Shown here in pieces: positions 33,996-46,600 of a stretch of DNA of 64,000 nt. The translations under genes were made by a program, and so were the position numbers. The notes beneath the pieces are model-generated. The model saw only the letters and a list, made by a program, of their open reading frames with translations, ran no database searches and was not told where the DNA came from. Each line of letters opens with the position of its first letter. Positions within the stretch are counted from its first letter, which is position 1. Origin of the DNA: Mactromeris polynyma (lineage: Eukaryota > Mollusca > Bivalvia > Venerida > Mactridae); assembly GCA_032209605.1 (NCBI GenBank), contig JASFXZ010000009.1, positions 16,541,553 to 16,605,552 on the forward strand. Reading direction: 5' to 3'.

Positions 33996-34418
33996 TATAA
34001 TGTATTTCAAAACTGATTTTATTCGATTAGCTATAGAAGCTGACGCTATCTTGTAGGAAATATTTAATAATGAGATATGTCTCTAATTTTTTAAAAATAG
34101 TTTATCTTTGTTTCCTTTTGGTATGCAGGTAATTATGCCCTGTTTTTTGAGAGATCGATAGTTCACCAGTTTCAAATGCACAGTTTATAGATCGAACTAA
34201 AAAATGACAAATTTTTGTCCCAAACTATAAATAGATTTCTGTGTTTAATTTTACATGCTCGGTTAATATTTGGAACCTAACATCTATGTATAAACCAAAC
34301 AAATCTTGCGTAAATACGTAATTAAAACATGTGTATTAAAGTCTATTTCACCAATCAAATGAGAGTGTAAAGGTCACAATTGCACTAATGTAAATATAAA
34401 CAAACAGATAACCACGTG

Positions 34419-35303
34419 TTAAATGTCATATTTTGTTTCATCTGTTCCTTGAGTCGGTGTAGCTCTTCTTCCGGTATTAGAGGCAGAAATAACACAGCCT
34501 TCTTCTGTCCATGCATTTTTTACTTCTTCCTTGGAGGACAAACATTCTAATAATTTAGCAATTTGTATTGTGAGATCTTCTCGTATGACCACAGATGTAC
34601 CTTTTAGCTGCTTGCGTTTGTGAATAACTGCTTTCTTTGTAACCTTCGTAACGAATTTGCAGATTACTGGGCGATTTTCATCATCTCTATATATTCCTAA
34701 CCTATGTCACGAGTTGTGAGTTGTAACTTATTGTTCAGTGTCTTAACTACTATACCGCTACTTTCTGCTGCTGATTCATCTTCGTTGTTATCAAGTCCGT
34801 GAATTCGTACACTGTTGTTTCTGATGTATTGCTCGAGGTTGTTGATTTTTGACTCATTGAATTTTGACCTGAAATAATTATCTTGAAGCGAGTACTTCAG
34901 GGCTTGATTTGTCTGTTTAAGTTTATCATTTTCTTCAGCTAGTTTGGTTAATTCTGTTTTTATATCACTTGTTACATTTTTTAGCATATATATCAATCTC
35001 ATCATCTTGTATTTTGAGTTTATCCTCGTATTTTGCCAATTTTCCCTTTACATTATTAATCTCTTTCTTCAGATCTCTCACCATTTCATCTTTCAGTGAG
35101 TCTAAACTTTCTTTAAAAATTTTTCGGTGACAACTTTTTGCAAACATTTATCGATGTAAATTTACACTCTGTTCAGTTTTTTCCATATTTGGGAAAAGGG
35201 AATCAATTTTTGCTAGTTTTTCTTTTTCTGGAGATCTCTCATCCTGGTTACATGATTCAGACGTGTTGGTGCTTCTCGTTTTACTCTTACCTCTACCCGA
35301 CAT
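34419..35303 (-). pseudogene. ORF1 remnant of the minus-strand LINE (L1-like RNA-binding protein)
   Basis: The start is ATG at 35,303 (MSGRGKSKTRS). It continues through a lysine-rich coiled-coil region (ELTKLAEENDKLKQTNQALK) to NNLEQYIRNNSVRIHGLDNN, then the RRM-like part RPVICKFVTKVTKKAVIHKR and VVIREDLT, and stops at 34,419-34,421. The order coiled coil, RRM, C-terminal domain is that of L1-type ORF1 proteins, which coat LINE RNA. At least two frame changes (near 35,147 and 34,990) break it. Confidence 0.7.
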
Positions 35304-35690
35304 TGTGCAAAGTAGTTTATACTGTAGTAAGTTCCTCAATCAATTTCCTTACAATATTGTTCAATTTATCGACACTTACTTGTAATTGTCCTACGGTGTT
35401 TATTACTCTAAATATCAAACTTAACAGAATCTCAATAAAATAAATTATCCAAGTTGCCACACCCAACTGACCATACTGGTCAAACCGGTTTTCACATATA
35501 AGTTTATCTCCAATATGCAGTTGACGGTTTAAAAGTCCATCCTTTAAAGTTTACATCATGTCTTTGTTTGTATTTTACCAAGTGTGTCACTGTTCCAAAA
35601 AGTTTTAGAGTGTTACAATCTTTTAGAAAAAATATTTTTGATGAGCGTTAAAAACCACGTCTGTCCACTTCGAACGGACCTTGACCCCTC

Positions 35691-36199
35691 CACATTATAT
35701 AATATTTAATTCACTTACATAATTGAAGTTTAACTCGCGTTATAGATTTTTAATAAATACATTATATAGAACTGAAAACCAATACAATGTAGTTGTCATA
35801 AATCAACCTTAGTATGTTGACACCTGAACATGTCGACTCCAAGTTTCTGCACAAATTGACTGGTATATAACTATCAGGCATGAGAATGCAAAATTTCACA
35901 ATCAGCTGAAAATTCGGCTTGACGCCCAGGGGCCGCAGAAGCTCCAGGCTTTTAAGGATCTAAGATGGCTTATAAACGGCCCTTGCTATGTTCAATTCAG
36001 CGGATTTCTGTGAATCCGCGAAAAATATTTATGCCTGAACTATGTGACCAGAGACATAAGTTGTACACTATCTCATATCTAGTATACACTTCAATGGTTA
36101 AATAAAACCAACTTAAGTTCCACTGTGGCTTAATTTCAAGACATTTTCTCCATAAATCCACTGGTCTTTAATCTGCGTACCCACAAAAAGAAACTCTCA
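35691..36199. other. Gene-free stretch
   Basis: No feature was recognised. It separates the LINE from the probable 3' UTR on the minus strand. Confidence 0.35.
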
Positions 36200-38122
36200 T
36201 GATATTGGATATATTTATTAAATGAATTTTATACAATGAAAAAGCTATATCTAAAATAAATTAACAATAGCAACAAAAACTGCACCAAGATTTTTTTACT
36301 ATTTATTGATGTTCCTACAACAGCCTTTTTTCAGTTTAATGGCAAGTAAGGCAGTATTTTTGATAGGGGAAATTTGCATCAGGAATCACCAAATTTGTGA
36401 ATTTATAAGGCCAACATTTTAAATAATGTTATTGAAGGTGATTTGTTTTCTAACTAGGGGAAAATTATATACTTTGTTCTTTGGGGCCTGATGTCAGCCC
36501 CAAAGTTGCCATAAAAAAGCTGTACAACTCTTGCTTGATTATATCACAAAAACAGGCATAAGAAGCTTAAGCTACTGGTCAAAATGCGGTGATATTATAG
36601 AAATGGGTAACATTGAAACTGCCTTACTAGCAACTGCCATAAACAATGTACACAATTCCACTTGGCTTGAAATTGTATCTACAGATATTGAATGATACTA
36701 CCTTTAATCATTTTGACCAGCTTTTACTTGATACAATCAGCAGAAATATTGCCATGTAAAAATAAGAGTGACATATTATTAAAAACTTTCGACAACGAAT
36801 TTCGTTTGCATTTTACTAACATACAGTATCAACACCTCATGAAGACTAAGGCATGTAGATTAAAGGTAGATACATGTAGTCAAGTTTGTTATCAAAATAT
36901 GCCGAGTCATAATTTTAAGAAAATCAACCATTCAATAAAATTACCATTATTGTTCCCATTATTATGACAATTATGGATCATTGTCTAGGGGTTCTTGACC
37001 TGTACGTATTTATATTTTGATTTTAATTGCCGCTTGGCTTTGATACTTTCTATCTGGACAGAAAAGTCAAAAGGGTAATCAATTGCAGGATAAATATATG
37101 TGCAAACCCTGTCCATCTATATATTGTGCAATCCTAATACATTGCATAGTTAGTGGAGATAAGACAATGAATAATTCCTTATCAAAAACATTCAGTAGCA
37201 CTTATTTATTACACTAACATAGCTTTAACTACAAGAAAAAATATACACAACCTGTCTTGACTTGCCATAAACAAGTTGGCGCACAGTAACCAGAACTATG
37301 GTTAACAAGTTACAACCATTGTAGTACTGTCTTTAAATTGTCATGCAAAGGTTTGTCAAGTACTGGCATGAACTTGCATGAAACAAGCAAAGATAACATT
37401 TAATCTAAAACATATTGCGACTTTAAATTTATATACACATCGAGCTTTGAATTGCCATTAAAAACTTTCCTGACAAAAAATTGAATAAATCAGTAATTGC
37501 TTAAATAGTAAATATCTATTCAGTTTCCTTTGCAAACAGCACCTTACTGAAGGTAGAACAATATGTATTAGGCATAACTGAAAATAAATAACAATATTTA
37601 ACAGAACTTAAGCATACGAAGGAGAGATTTCTAGGTGCAATACACTAAGTGCATTTTAAGACAAAAATTTCAACATGATGGATTATGCCATTTGATGCAT
37701 TTTCTCTCTAAAGGTGGAAATGTTGACATGGAACATTATTTCATACTTAGTAAAAAGTTACCACAGTCACAACTTGATACTTAAGTCTGCACCTTTACAG
37801 GTTTTTTTTACTCAGGACTTGACACAATGGATGATTCATCGTCTCAATGCTAAACAGGCGAAACAAGATGAATTCATACAATGGTTTACGTGTGTTACAC
37901 ATGTTGTTCAAAATAGCTGGTCTTCTAACATACTTAACATGCATACATATGTATATACATTAAATACTCCATGTAAAATCAAATCACGTAGCGATGTTCT
38001 CCTGTCCTAAACTTAAACATTTTAACAATATTTGCTGTATATTTAAGTTCATAAGCATCTTATGTTTACAACGTCACACAGTTACTCTACACCCGATGTA
38101 TGGACGTATTAAAGTGAAGTAT
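36200..38122 (-). other. Probable 3' UTR of the minus-strand host gene
   Basis: This follows the stop codon at 38,123-38,125 on the minus strand. It is AT-rich without repeats that I recognise. A minus-strand AATAAA lies at 36,214-36,219. The extent is an inference from that signal and from the lack of other features. The open frames at 36,692-36,967 and 37,714-38,010 are on the other strand and look incidental. Confidence 0.35.
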
Positions 38123-38233
38123 TTATTTAATAGTTGATTCCTGTTGTTCGAACAAAGGGTAGTTGTTGAGTATATCTTTCCATGTTCTTCGCTGTTGAGC
38201 CAAATCAAACACGATCTCCGCCAACTCTGTAAC
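38123..38233 (-). CDS. Terminal coding exon of an unidentified gene
   Basis: On the minus strand a good acceptor (TATGTTTTCAG, 38,244-38,234) is followed by 36 codons and TAA: VTELAEIVFDLAQQRRTWKD, then ILNNYPLFEQQESTIK. The composition is that of a real amphipathic protein end, unlike the surrounding DNA. The phase at the acceptor would be 0. I do not recognise the protein. Upstream exons should lie at higher coordinates on this strand, and I could not identify any with confidence, since the next 60 kb are mostly repeats. Confidence 0.5.
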   Translation of the reverse strand, partial: VTELAEIVFDLAQQRRTWKDILNNYPLFEQQESTIK

Positions 38234-38335
38234 CTGAAAACATAGGACAGAATAAGCTACTTGGAGCGTATTGAGCATACATGTTCACGTAATGAAATCA
38301 AATTGTACAGGGAGACATTTATATGCACCCACTCT

Positions 38336-38995
38336 GAAAGGGGGCATAGAGATTTCCCCTTGTTCGTCCTTACGTCCGTCACAAAATCTTGTGTCACGCA
38401 TATCTCCAACAGAATATGAGCCAGAGTCATAAAACTTCACAGGTTCACCAGCATGGGTAGTTGTGCACCTGGGGTTTCATGTTTGGCTGTGCCCAGTAAG
38501 TGCAAAGTTGTGGCCCTTGATTTAGTTAAAATATAACCTACATAATTTGCAATATTGTGTCAAGCATATCTCCAAAAGAATATGAGCCAGGGTCATAAAA
38601 CTTACAGGAATGTTCACACGCATGTGTTAGTTTACACCTGGGGATTTATGTTTGGGTGAGCCATGTAAGTGCAAAGTAGTGACCCTTGACTTATTGAAAA
38701 TATAGCATACAGAGCGTACACTATTGTGTGGCGTGTATCTCCAACAGCATAGGTCCCAGATTCATAAAACTTTACAGGAATGTGCACAAGCATGTATATT
38801 TGTGCACCTGGTGTTTCATGTATGGTTACGCCCATTAAGTGCAAGGTTATGGTCCTTGGCTTATCACCATAATCGGTATAGTTGTTCACTTGGTAATTTT
38901 GATACCCATTCACAAACTATGACCAGAATAAAAGCATTTGCTTTCGTGACAGGCTTGAAGTGGGGGGCATCTGTGTGCTATGGACAAATTTCTAG
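38336..38995. mobile_element. Dispersed bivalve repeat with a ~168-bp tandem core
   Basis: The left end is GGGGGCATAGAGATTTCCCC followed by a decayed CGTC/CCGT tetranucleotide run. Three tandem units start at about 38,401, 38,567 and 38,736 (TATCTCCAACAGAATATGAG, GTGCACCTGGGGTTTCATG, AAGTGCAAAGTTGTGGCCCT). The right end is GGGGGGCATCTGTGTGCTAT followed by GGACAAATTTCTAG. Left segment, tetranucleotide run, tandem core and right segment match the organisation of pearl-type elements known in bivalves. Non-coding. Confidence 0.7.
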
Positions 38996-41359
38996 ATTAT
39001 CTATTAATTTATTACTACGGTTGTCGGTTGTTGTGAAAACATAAAATACTAGGAAGATGAGTTTTTGGTCATAGTAATTTATTTAAGTAAATTAAATTGC
39101 AGTTTGGTGAATTTGTAAATAGTGTGACAAATTGCTTCAATTTAAAAAAAATGATATTCTACTTATGCCTATAGCAAAAAATGTGTCATTAGACAATTCC
39201 ATATCTCCATAGTAAGTTAATGAAAACAATTGCTATTTTATACATATTTCGTGCTACAAATGTTTGAAATCGATACTGTTATGTAATAGTTAAGAAAAAG
39301 AAACATTGCAGAATTTCCTTTAAAAATATCTGGCCAAAATTGTGGAAGATATAAATGAAATTAAACACCAACATATAGTGTTATTATTCCTGTTTCGCGG
39401 TATTTTGTTTTTTTTGACAACAACACCTACATTGAAACAATATGGCATAATAGTAAAAATACGAAAAAAGAAATGCTTTTGTCAGCATTAACTAACTGTA
39501 AAAGATTTGAAAAACAAATTGAACACAAACAATATCCAAGTAAGTTTTTTTCCTTTACGTTATTTCGTTAGTACCGCGAAAATACAAGCAAACAGTATAT
39601 AAGAAGTGATTAGAATAAATGCATTTTAATTCAATATAAAAATTATTGGAGAATAGTGTTTTTTGTTTTTTGTTCTGTATAAGTAACGGATGTTAACAAC
39701 ATGATCATATAATTGAAATAGAAGCGAGATTAAAAATACTAAATAAATTACTTAAGAAATCCAGAAGATATGCATTTATGTGTGTTTAACAAAGTGTTTG
39801 TTTACAATACTGTTTCGGTAGCAATATCCGCTGTCAACGTGGCATTGTGATTAGTGGAAATACATTAGCTTCCCATTCTTTGATTATGTGATATGCATTC
39901 AGATCATTGCAGTAGAAATGTAAGTTGCCGAAGTGGCATTTTACAGTTAGTTTTGTGATTTGGTGCCAATGCGATATTGCTTGGTCCTTGAGTGATGTTA
40001 CCTTATTCTGTTACCTTTCTTACGATGGCTTCTCCCAATATTGATGTTACTATGTTGCCAATAATGTTTCAGTTATAGTATGTTACGAATGTATGATTCT
40101 TTGTAATCATGTTTCATATCAGTTGTCCTTGTGTCAGTAAGGCAATAAAAATGAAAGTCATAACAATATCTACCTGTGAAGTTCACATCTCGTTGTGTGA
40201 TAAATCAAGATATGATTAATTAGAAACCACAGTTGGACCACATTTATTCTATCATATCGGAATACTCGGTATCATTCGAAATACGTTCTATCACACGACG
40301 TGTCCCTTTAAAGTTATATTATAGTTCAGAGACATAAAAACATGATAGTTGGAAATTCACGAAAACCCTGTATCAATGTCAAACCCTGTATCAATGTTAA
40401 TTACTAGTAAATGTTTGTATATATTTGTCGAGACTACTGTTCTATTCTTTTACATAACCAAGTAAATATAGACGTGTCAGGTAGTTTAGAAGACATACTA
40501 ATCAAGTTACATATCACCCTATCCGAATATTATATGTAGGTTGTAATTACCTGTTGCGCAATCGACGTGTCTTATCGTAGCAGATTGTTCCGTAAAACAA
40601 CCTAAACAGTGTGTTATAAATGAGCATAATGAATGATCTATTACGATGATAAGAAATTGCATGTATAATAGCAACACAAAGGGGGTCGGCACGTTGAGGA
40701 AATGACCTAAAACAGTCATCCAAGTCAATACCAAGGATACCATGTAATATCGTTGACAAGGGTAATAACGAAACTAACATATTTTCATCCCAAGTTCATC
40801 TCATTGGCCGTCAGATTTTTAATACTCCACCAAATTTAGATTCACGAGTACCTGCGTGTAGCGAATACAATACACTTCTAACAAACGATAACAGTTTAAC
40901 AGTTTAAATCACTAAAAATCCACAAATCCAGCGTGTAACGTGCAGATAATGCCAGTTTTGTTTACTCCATCGAGAAGTCGCAACATCAAATGACTCGCGA
41001 AAACGTGTGATGATGCCTTACAATTCGTTTATTTCTAACAGACGGGAACAACAATGCATCCTGTCAATTAATGCCACTAATGTCTTAAATAACCCATAAA
41101 ATAGGCATCATAAACGTCCTCTTGTCATAGAAATAACACAAAATCACCGCTGTCAATCCAAGTGATCCATTATTATTCCCATGGATCGGTCCTGAAAGTT
41201 CATACACCTGTTTGAGGTCAATCTAACAGCATTATATGTTTGATCTGTACTGACCAATTATTTTATGTAAATAATTTCTGAAATAATTCAGGATATATAT
41301 GGTACATGTATACTAAGTATTTGGCAAGAATGTTGACTATTCATCTCATCGCTTGAATG
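38996..41359. other. Gene-free stretch
   Basis: AT-rich. A minus-strand frame of 77 codons at 40,547-40,780 ends near a possible donor, but its phase does not fit the exon at 38,123-38,233 and it has no recognisable similarity. No RNA gene or clear repeat was seen. Confidence 0.3.
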
Positions 41360-42310
41360 TTAAGCCCACTTCCCACCTTCACGATCTCCTTCCCTACCGA
41401 GGCTGACCTGAAGATCATGGTGATCGGGGTTGATCCCCATCTCTCGGGAAGCGTCTGTGTATGTCGTAGCGGTGTCGGGACGGGCCTTTAGTCGGGGTCA
41501 AACATTTGGACATGTTCAAATCTTTTCACTACCTACCCCGACCAAAGTGAAGGTCGTTGAAAGTCGTACGTAACTTGTCGTGGCGACACCGGGGTGGTCG
41601 TGATGAGGTCGGAACAGGTCGCAGCGAAGTCGTGAAGGACCGCGTCGGAAATTTTTACCACGATTTTCGCCGACCACCTGCGACCCAACCAAGACCATAC
41701 CACGACCTTCGCTACGACCGTCAATACCTGTTCCAGACTGCGCTGCGATCGCGCCAAGACCTTCCTCGACCTATGTTCACGTGGTGAAAATGAGTGCATC
41801 ACGTGATCAGGCGTGATTGTGCAAACGTAAAAGCAGCTTTCACTTTGAACTATGCCACATAAGAAGAGAATCACGAAACGTTTGGTGGTTAAAACCCCAC
41901 CCAAATAACCCATCCCCTCCTCTCCAAAACATGGGGTCACCACAAGGTCAGCACCAGGCATCCATGGAAGTACCACATGGAGAGTTTCCTCGAATATGGA
42001 TCGTCAATCCATGGACGATGCATCAGCATCAGGAACACAGACCATTCCTTCCAGTCTTATTCAGAACACAGGTCATAACACTGATGAACTTTCTGAAGAT
42101 CACTCATCTTCGCGGTTATTGGTTAAAATCACTAATCGGTTAATCGTTTATTTTTATAAAAACACCTATTTTTCACGTCGTGGAAAGGTCTTGACACAGT
42201 CAGCGTTGGTTTGTTTTGTGAAATTTGCATAATCGCCACGACCAATCTTAGAAACTGTCCAACGTCGGCGTAGGTCATGAGCAAGGTCGTGAAGGTGGAA
42301 AGGGGCTTTA
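41360..42310. mobile_element. PIF/Harbinger-like element with TTA target duplication
   Basis: TTA at 41,360-41,362 and 42,308-42,310 flank a 945-bp body. Its ends AGCCCACTTCCCACCTTCAC and (complement of the right end) AGCCCCTTTCCACCTTCACG form terminal inverted repeats. A 3-bp TTA/TAA duplication is characteristic of PIF/Harbinger transposons. The body is GC-rich compared with its surroundings, with many CGACC/GGTCG motifs, and contains a broken coding start at 41,852. It is non-autonomous by deletion. Confidence 0.7.
41852..42190 (+). pseudogene. Broken first exon of a transposon-encoded protein
   Basis: ATG at 41,852 opens MPHKKRITKRLVVKTPPK and then meets a stop. In a shifted frame (41,996 onward) MDRQSMDDASASGTQTIPSS continues with an acidic, serine-rich stretch. 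A short basic N-terminus of this kind, inside a Harbinger-like element, might come from the Myb-like accessory protein of that superfamily, but similarity is not shown by the sequence alone. Confidence 0.35.
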
Positions 42311-42449
42311 GTTTATCTAAAATAAAAAATTGTTGACACCATTTTGTCATAAAGCAAGGATCTCCGAACACAAAGTGGCGAGGTACTTTAAACAGAGCTT
42401 AAGCGTTAGTTTTACTTAGTTTGTATACGATGGTCTAACCCGGCTACAG

Positions 42450-42545
42450 ATACATAGATACATTGGTACACAGGTACATAGATACATAGGTTCATAGGTT
42501 CATAGGTTCATATGCATATAGATACGTAGATAAATATGCATACCC
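42450..42545. repeat. ATACATAG/GTTCATAG microsatellite
   Basis: Runs of ACATAGAT and TTCATAGG with drifting phase. Confidence 0.75.
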
Positions 42546-42899
42546 AACTTTCGTGTCACTGCGGTCTGACCAACTTCCTATAGAATTATAGAAGGAAAAT
42601 ATCTTTACACAACGATAAATCAAAATCTGTTCAAGGTATCTTTTGTGTGCAAATAAATGTTAGAGATCAAACCTTGTACTTTATGATGGTATAAATATTA
42701 TGTTTCTGTGATTTCTACATCACTGTCCTATTTTTAGGTTTTTAAGATCCCCTTTTTTACATTGAAATAAGAAGGGGCTAAAACAATATCTCTGAATTGT
42801 ATACTTTAGACAATGTGTGCAGAGATATATAATTGTTCAAAATATGTACTTTCGAACGCACTTTTTAGATTTAATGTGGGTGCTCTATTATGCTGTCCT

Positions 42900-43610
42900 T
42901 TTTAACCATTTTTGTTAAAAATTGCCATTCTTCCTATAATATATCGTTTTCGAGAAAAGAGAGATAATTCAATGAATAATATACATTAAATACTTTTCGT
43001 ATGCATAATTTCACTTCGATAGTAAGACTACGTAGCTTGATATTTTTGCAAAAATGATAAAACTTATCATTTATGTTTCTGGTAATATTTGAAAATTAAT
43101 GCATCCAGATTTTATTCCTAAATTATAGACTAGTCAAGTTCCCATTATAGTGCCCAAACCCTGATTTTAAATTTAATGTGTGTTTGCAAATTTTATATCT
43201 TAAACAAATACCCGAATATAAACAATGCAAAACTACATAGAACATAATACTTTATTCAAACTACCGGCTTAAATGTTATACTTATTGCCCGACGTACATA
43301 CTTGTACATAATATATCACAAATAAATTTATACTTACTATCAATTAGATATTATCACCAATGCACATAATTATAATGATGGTATAAATAATTGCATTCTT
43401 TCATCAAACATACAAGATCATGTTTTTTAAATATAACAGACAGAATAAATAGCTGTATTGGTCAGTGTCATTATAATTTCTGTTGAAAAAAGACAAATGT
43501 ATCTTTGCAATGGTAGAAAGCTAAGTAGCTACCATCTGCCGAAACAAAATACAAGGCAAAACCTTATGGTGCATAACTCAATAATTTTTTTTCGAAAGAG
43601 GCTACAATTA
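42900..43610 (+). repeat. Dispersed repeat family X, copy 1
   Basis: It shares GAGAGATAATTCAATGAATA, ACGTAGCTTGAT, CAAAAATGATAAAACTTATC, CAAATACCCGAATATAAAC and TTTATTCAAACTAC with 52,985-53,270 (same orientation). It shares TCCAGATTTTATTCCTAAAT through GCTAAGTAGCTACCAT with the reverse complement of 48,060-48,590. No coding frame is conserved among the copies. Confidence 0.65.
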
Positions 43611-46600
43611 TATATACAAGTATACACAAACGCGAAAGAAAGTGTGCACTTTTTATATTTTAATTTTCTGAAAATGCAATGATGGAATATTATTATGTGT
43701 GGTATCGTATTTTAGCTTATTCCATTACCCTTCTAACTAAAGTGTTTAATTTTATTGTTTTGAATTTCGTTAAAACGTACGACGCGTCTACAGCCAAATG
43801 GATGTTTTCTTGCGAAGATTCACTTGCAAAATGATGTTAGTGTTGCAATAATATCTGGTATGACCACCATTCCGTCTAATAACTTTGTAGCAGAGGCGGT
43901 TCGGTACCGACGTCTCATGTGTATTTTGAATACACTAGATATTGCGGTGTACGCGTGATCGGTATCCAACAATGCGTGCGCAGGATGACATCTGATTAAA
44001 AAGATAAACCCGGATGCAGCGATTATACAAGCTAACATCGAGTGCGCTTCATAGGGAAGAATTAAGGAGAAGCGTGACTTTTTATAGAAAAGCATCAGAT
44101 ACATAATTATTATTGATGTGGTTAATTATAGGGTGACATTATACTTTTTTAATCTGTAAACATAGTTAAACTTAACTAAATATTATACATAATATTTACT
44201 ATTGATTAGATATAATCATCAATGCACATATGTTGGTGATATAATGCGAGTAAGTAAGATATGTCTTCAGCAAATAGTATATCGTCTGAACAGATGGTCG
44301 TTATTATTTGAAAATTAAGCAATGAGATTGCAAAGTTTTAATCGTTGCGTGCACATATGATGCATGTTTTGTCACTTATTGTTATAAGGCATATCATGTT
44401 CCTGAGAGAAATATTGGAATTTGAACCATAACTACTAAGTTGTTATTCAGATACCTTAACTATAATAATCAAAGCACAAAAGTGCTGTGGGACGGTACCA
44501 CTCGTCTCTGTAGCCAAGCTGGCAACTCGTTGCATACACGTTTGCGTTTTGTAACTAGACAGTTTTATAATATCAAAGTATGTGTAAATAGGTAAGATGG
44601 TTTGCATGGAATATGAAACAAAAATAAAACATAACACAGAAGTGCGAAAAAGAATAAAAAATTATGAAGCTGAAAAGGGTAATAGAAACTATACAACAGG
44701 ATAACCACAAAAACTGACTAGATATCATGATATGATAATTAAGTGCCAACATTTTAAAGTAAGGAAACATGGTAGACAGAGTTGACAAATGACAATATAA
44801 AGGTAAATTTGATAGAATTTGTTATGCCTGTATATATACGTTTGAAACTAATTAGCCTTTGCGTATAAATGTTATTAATGTGTTAAGTGTTTTACTGGCT
44901 TTAATAAAAGCCCATTTGGCCACACCAAATTGATCATTAGTTCTTCAGATTTTTTAAGAAAACGATGGGGCGAGTGAGCAAAATATGTATTTGTATTTTT
45001 TTTAATTCTCAAAATTTCACAGACGACAGGTCTTTATTTATCATTTTATTTTTCTTATATTTCTAAAAAATTCACTGACAGTGCTTTTTTCTCCAATTCT
45101 ATCCGTTTATTGAGTTACAAAAACATTGAGCATTGCTGGCTGCAAACTTAAAACTAGACATCAGTGGGCCACCCACTTAGGCTTGAATGTTACCATGAGA
45201 TTCACAACTAGTTTCTGTTAATGGGTCATAACTCCTTAATGCCTTGGTGGATATGCCTAAAAGATGTCTTACATAATCTACACTTCTGATAGCTTCTATT
45301 TGCCAAGTTACATTTCCTTGAAAACTGATTAAGTATTTCTTGCCTTAAACTAAATACATGTATGTTATATCTGGACACAACCACTGACAGACAGGGTGAT
45401 TCTGAACAATGTAAAACTAAATAAGGGGGCTTACCATTGTGTGTTCTAAATTCTAGTTGTGTAGCTATTCTTCCATGCTATCCTAGATTAGATAGATTCA
45501 TTTCCTATTATCCGTTTTCGCTACTGCATGCATTTTTCAGTATTTGTATGACTTTCCAAGCTAGGGCGCTTCCATCTTGAACTTTGGTTGATTTTAAATG
45601 CGATCGAATATTACAAAATTGTAACCGAACAAACTGTTGCTACAGGTCTGCAAGACAGTCTACCGACACGATAACGTGGTAGTCGCTGGGAACATGTTCT
45701 TCCATTTGCGGATGATAATAAACAAACAAAACCCCGACAAATTACACACGGAATTCACTTTTTGTTTGTACCGGGAAATTTCGACCCAGCGCAAATTAAA
45801 ATAATTATTTTTTCAAATCCTAATAATTTGGTGCGGGAAATCCGACAAACGTGAGATCAATTTGATGTGGCCTAGTGGGGTGTTTTCCAATTAATTTTCC
45901 AAGCACAGAGTGAGGTGAAAGTAGAAAGATGACACCGATAATTTTCGTAATCCAAAACTGTAAACAAACTCGTGTGTACATTGCTTTAGACCCATCTGAA
46001 CTCCACAGAAACAGCTAATTAGTTCAAAAAAACACTTTAGCAGGTCACCTTTTCAATATTTCATTTAATTGAAACTTTTATGATATTATCAAGGTCGGTA
46101 AACTTTGGAACTAGTTTTCGCAAGTAATTAGGTCAATGTGTACGTTTTTGACCTTATTACCGGCTTTCAGTCTGTTTTGCGTTTTTAAAACGGGAACCAA
46201 TTGTTGATGCCTCTCAGAATTGCCACTACTATAGACGGTACCTGAGCGGTACCGTTTAAAAAACGACACCATTTAGTTGTTTGCGCGTTAAAATATGCAT
46301 GCACTGGAGACTAACATATTTCCTTACGTAATGTTACACCACTTGAAACATGGACATGCATGTAGTTTACAAGTTTATTTTACTAAGCTCAGTTCATGTA
46401 TACATGAAAGCATGAGTATGAAAAGATTACAGTAGTAATGAATACAACAAGGCATATTATATAATATCAGTGAGATTACAAGAGCAACAGAGATATGTAT
46501 ATATATATTGCGCATTAAACTACAACGAATGGTATCGAGAGTGGTAAATGTATGTTATTGTAAATCACCATCATACGGTTGAAACTATGTTTTGTCAAAT

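Larger units (their letters stand above)
29835..34210 (-). pseudogene. ORF2 (reverse transcriptase) remnant of the minus-strand LINE
   Basis: In order on the minus strand: GELSISLRQGIITCIPKGNK with ISLLNISYKIASASIANRIK (34,180-34,005); after the insertion, ISDEQTGFLPGPFIGENIRL and LLLIDFATAFDSISW (32,579-32,380); then RQGDPLSPYLFI-like and QYADD, the catalytic motif (32,128-32,139); ILLDGSEKNL and ISGLHVNIEKTKAICIGS; CLFIESCFKFGAEFVKRG (31,546-31,490), partly repeated in the duplication at 30,503-30,553; and last CSFCNSSP, then PETIIHLF and ECDITQRF (29,920-29,840). Several stops and frame changes make it non-functional. The DFxxAFDSISW and LDGSE motifs support the L1/Tx1 group. Confidence 0.75.
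29835..35690 (-). mobile_element. Decayed L1/Tx1-like LINE, minus strand, with two insertions
   Basis: Read from right to left: a probable 5' UTR (35,690-35,304), ORF1 remnant (35,303-34,419), ORF2 reverse-transcriptase remnant (about 34,200-33,996, resuming 32,567-31,546) and the C-terminal part (30,553-29,835). Insertions at 32,568-33,995 and 30,554-31,494 split it. No endonuclease domain was recognised between ORF1 and the reverse transcriptase. The C-terminus stops abruptly next to the UNG stop codon without a recognisable LINE 3' UTR, so the 3' end is missing. Frameshifts and stops throughout show an old copy. Confidence 0.8.

Noticed and set aside
40547..40780. Possible minus-strand exon of 77 codons
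   Set aside because: A donor-like site ends it, but its phase (2) does not fit the phase-0 acceptor of the 38,123-38,233 exon, and a second frame of equal length overlaps it.
43820..44104. 95-codon minus-strand frame
   Set aside because: No recognisable domain, no splice context and an overlapping open frame on the other strand. Left unassigned.
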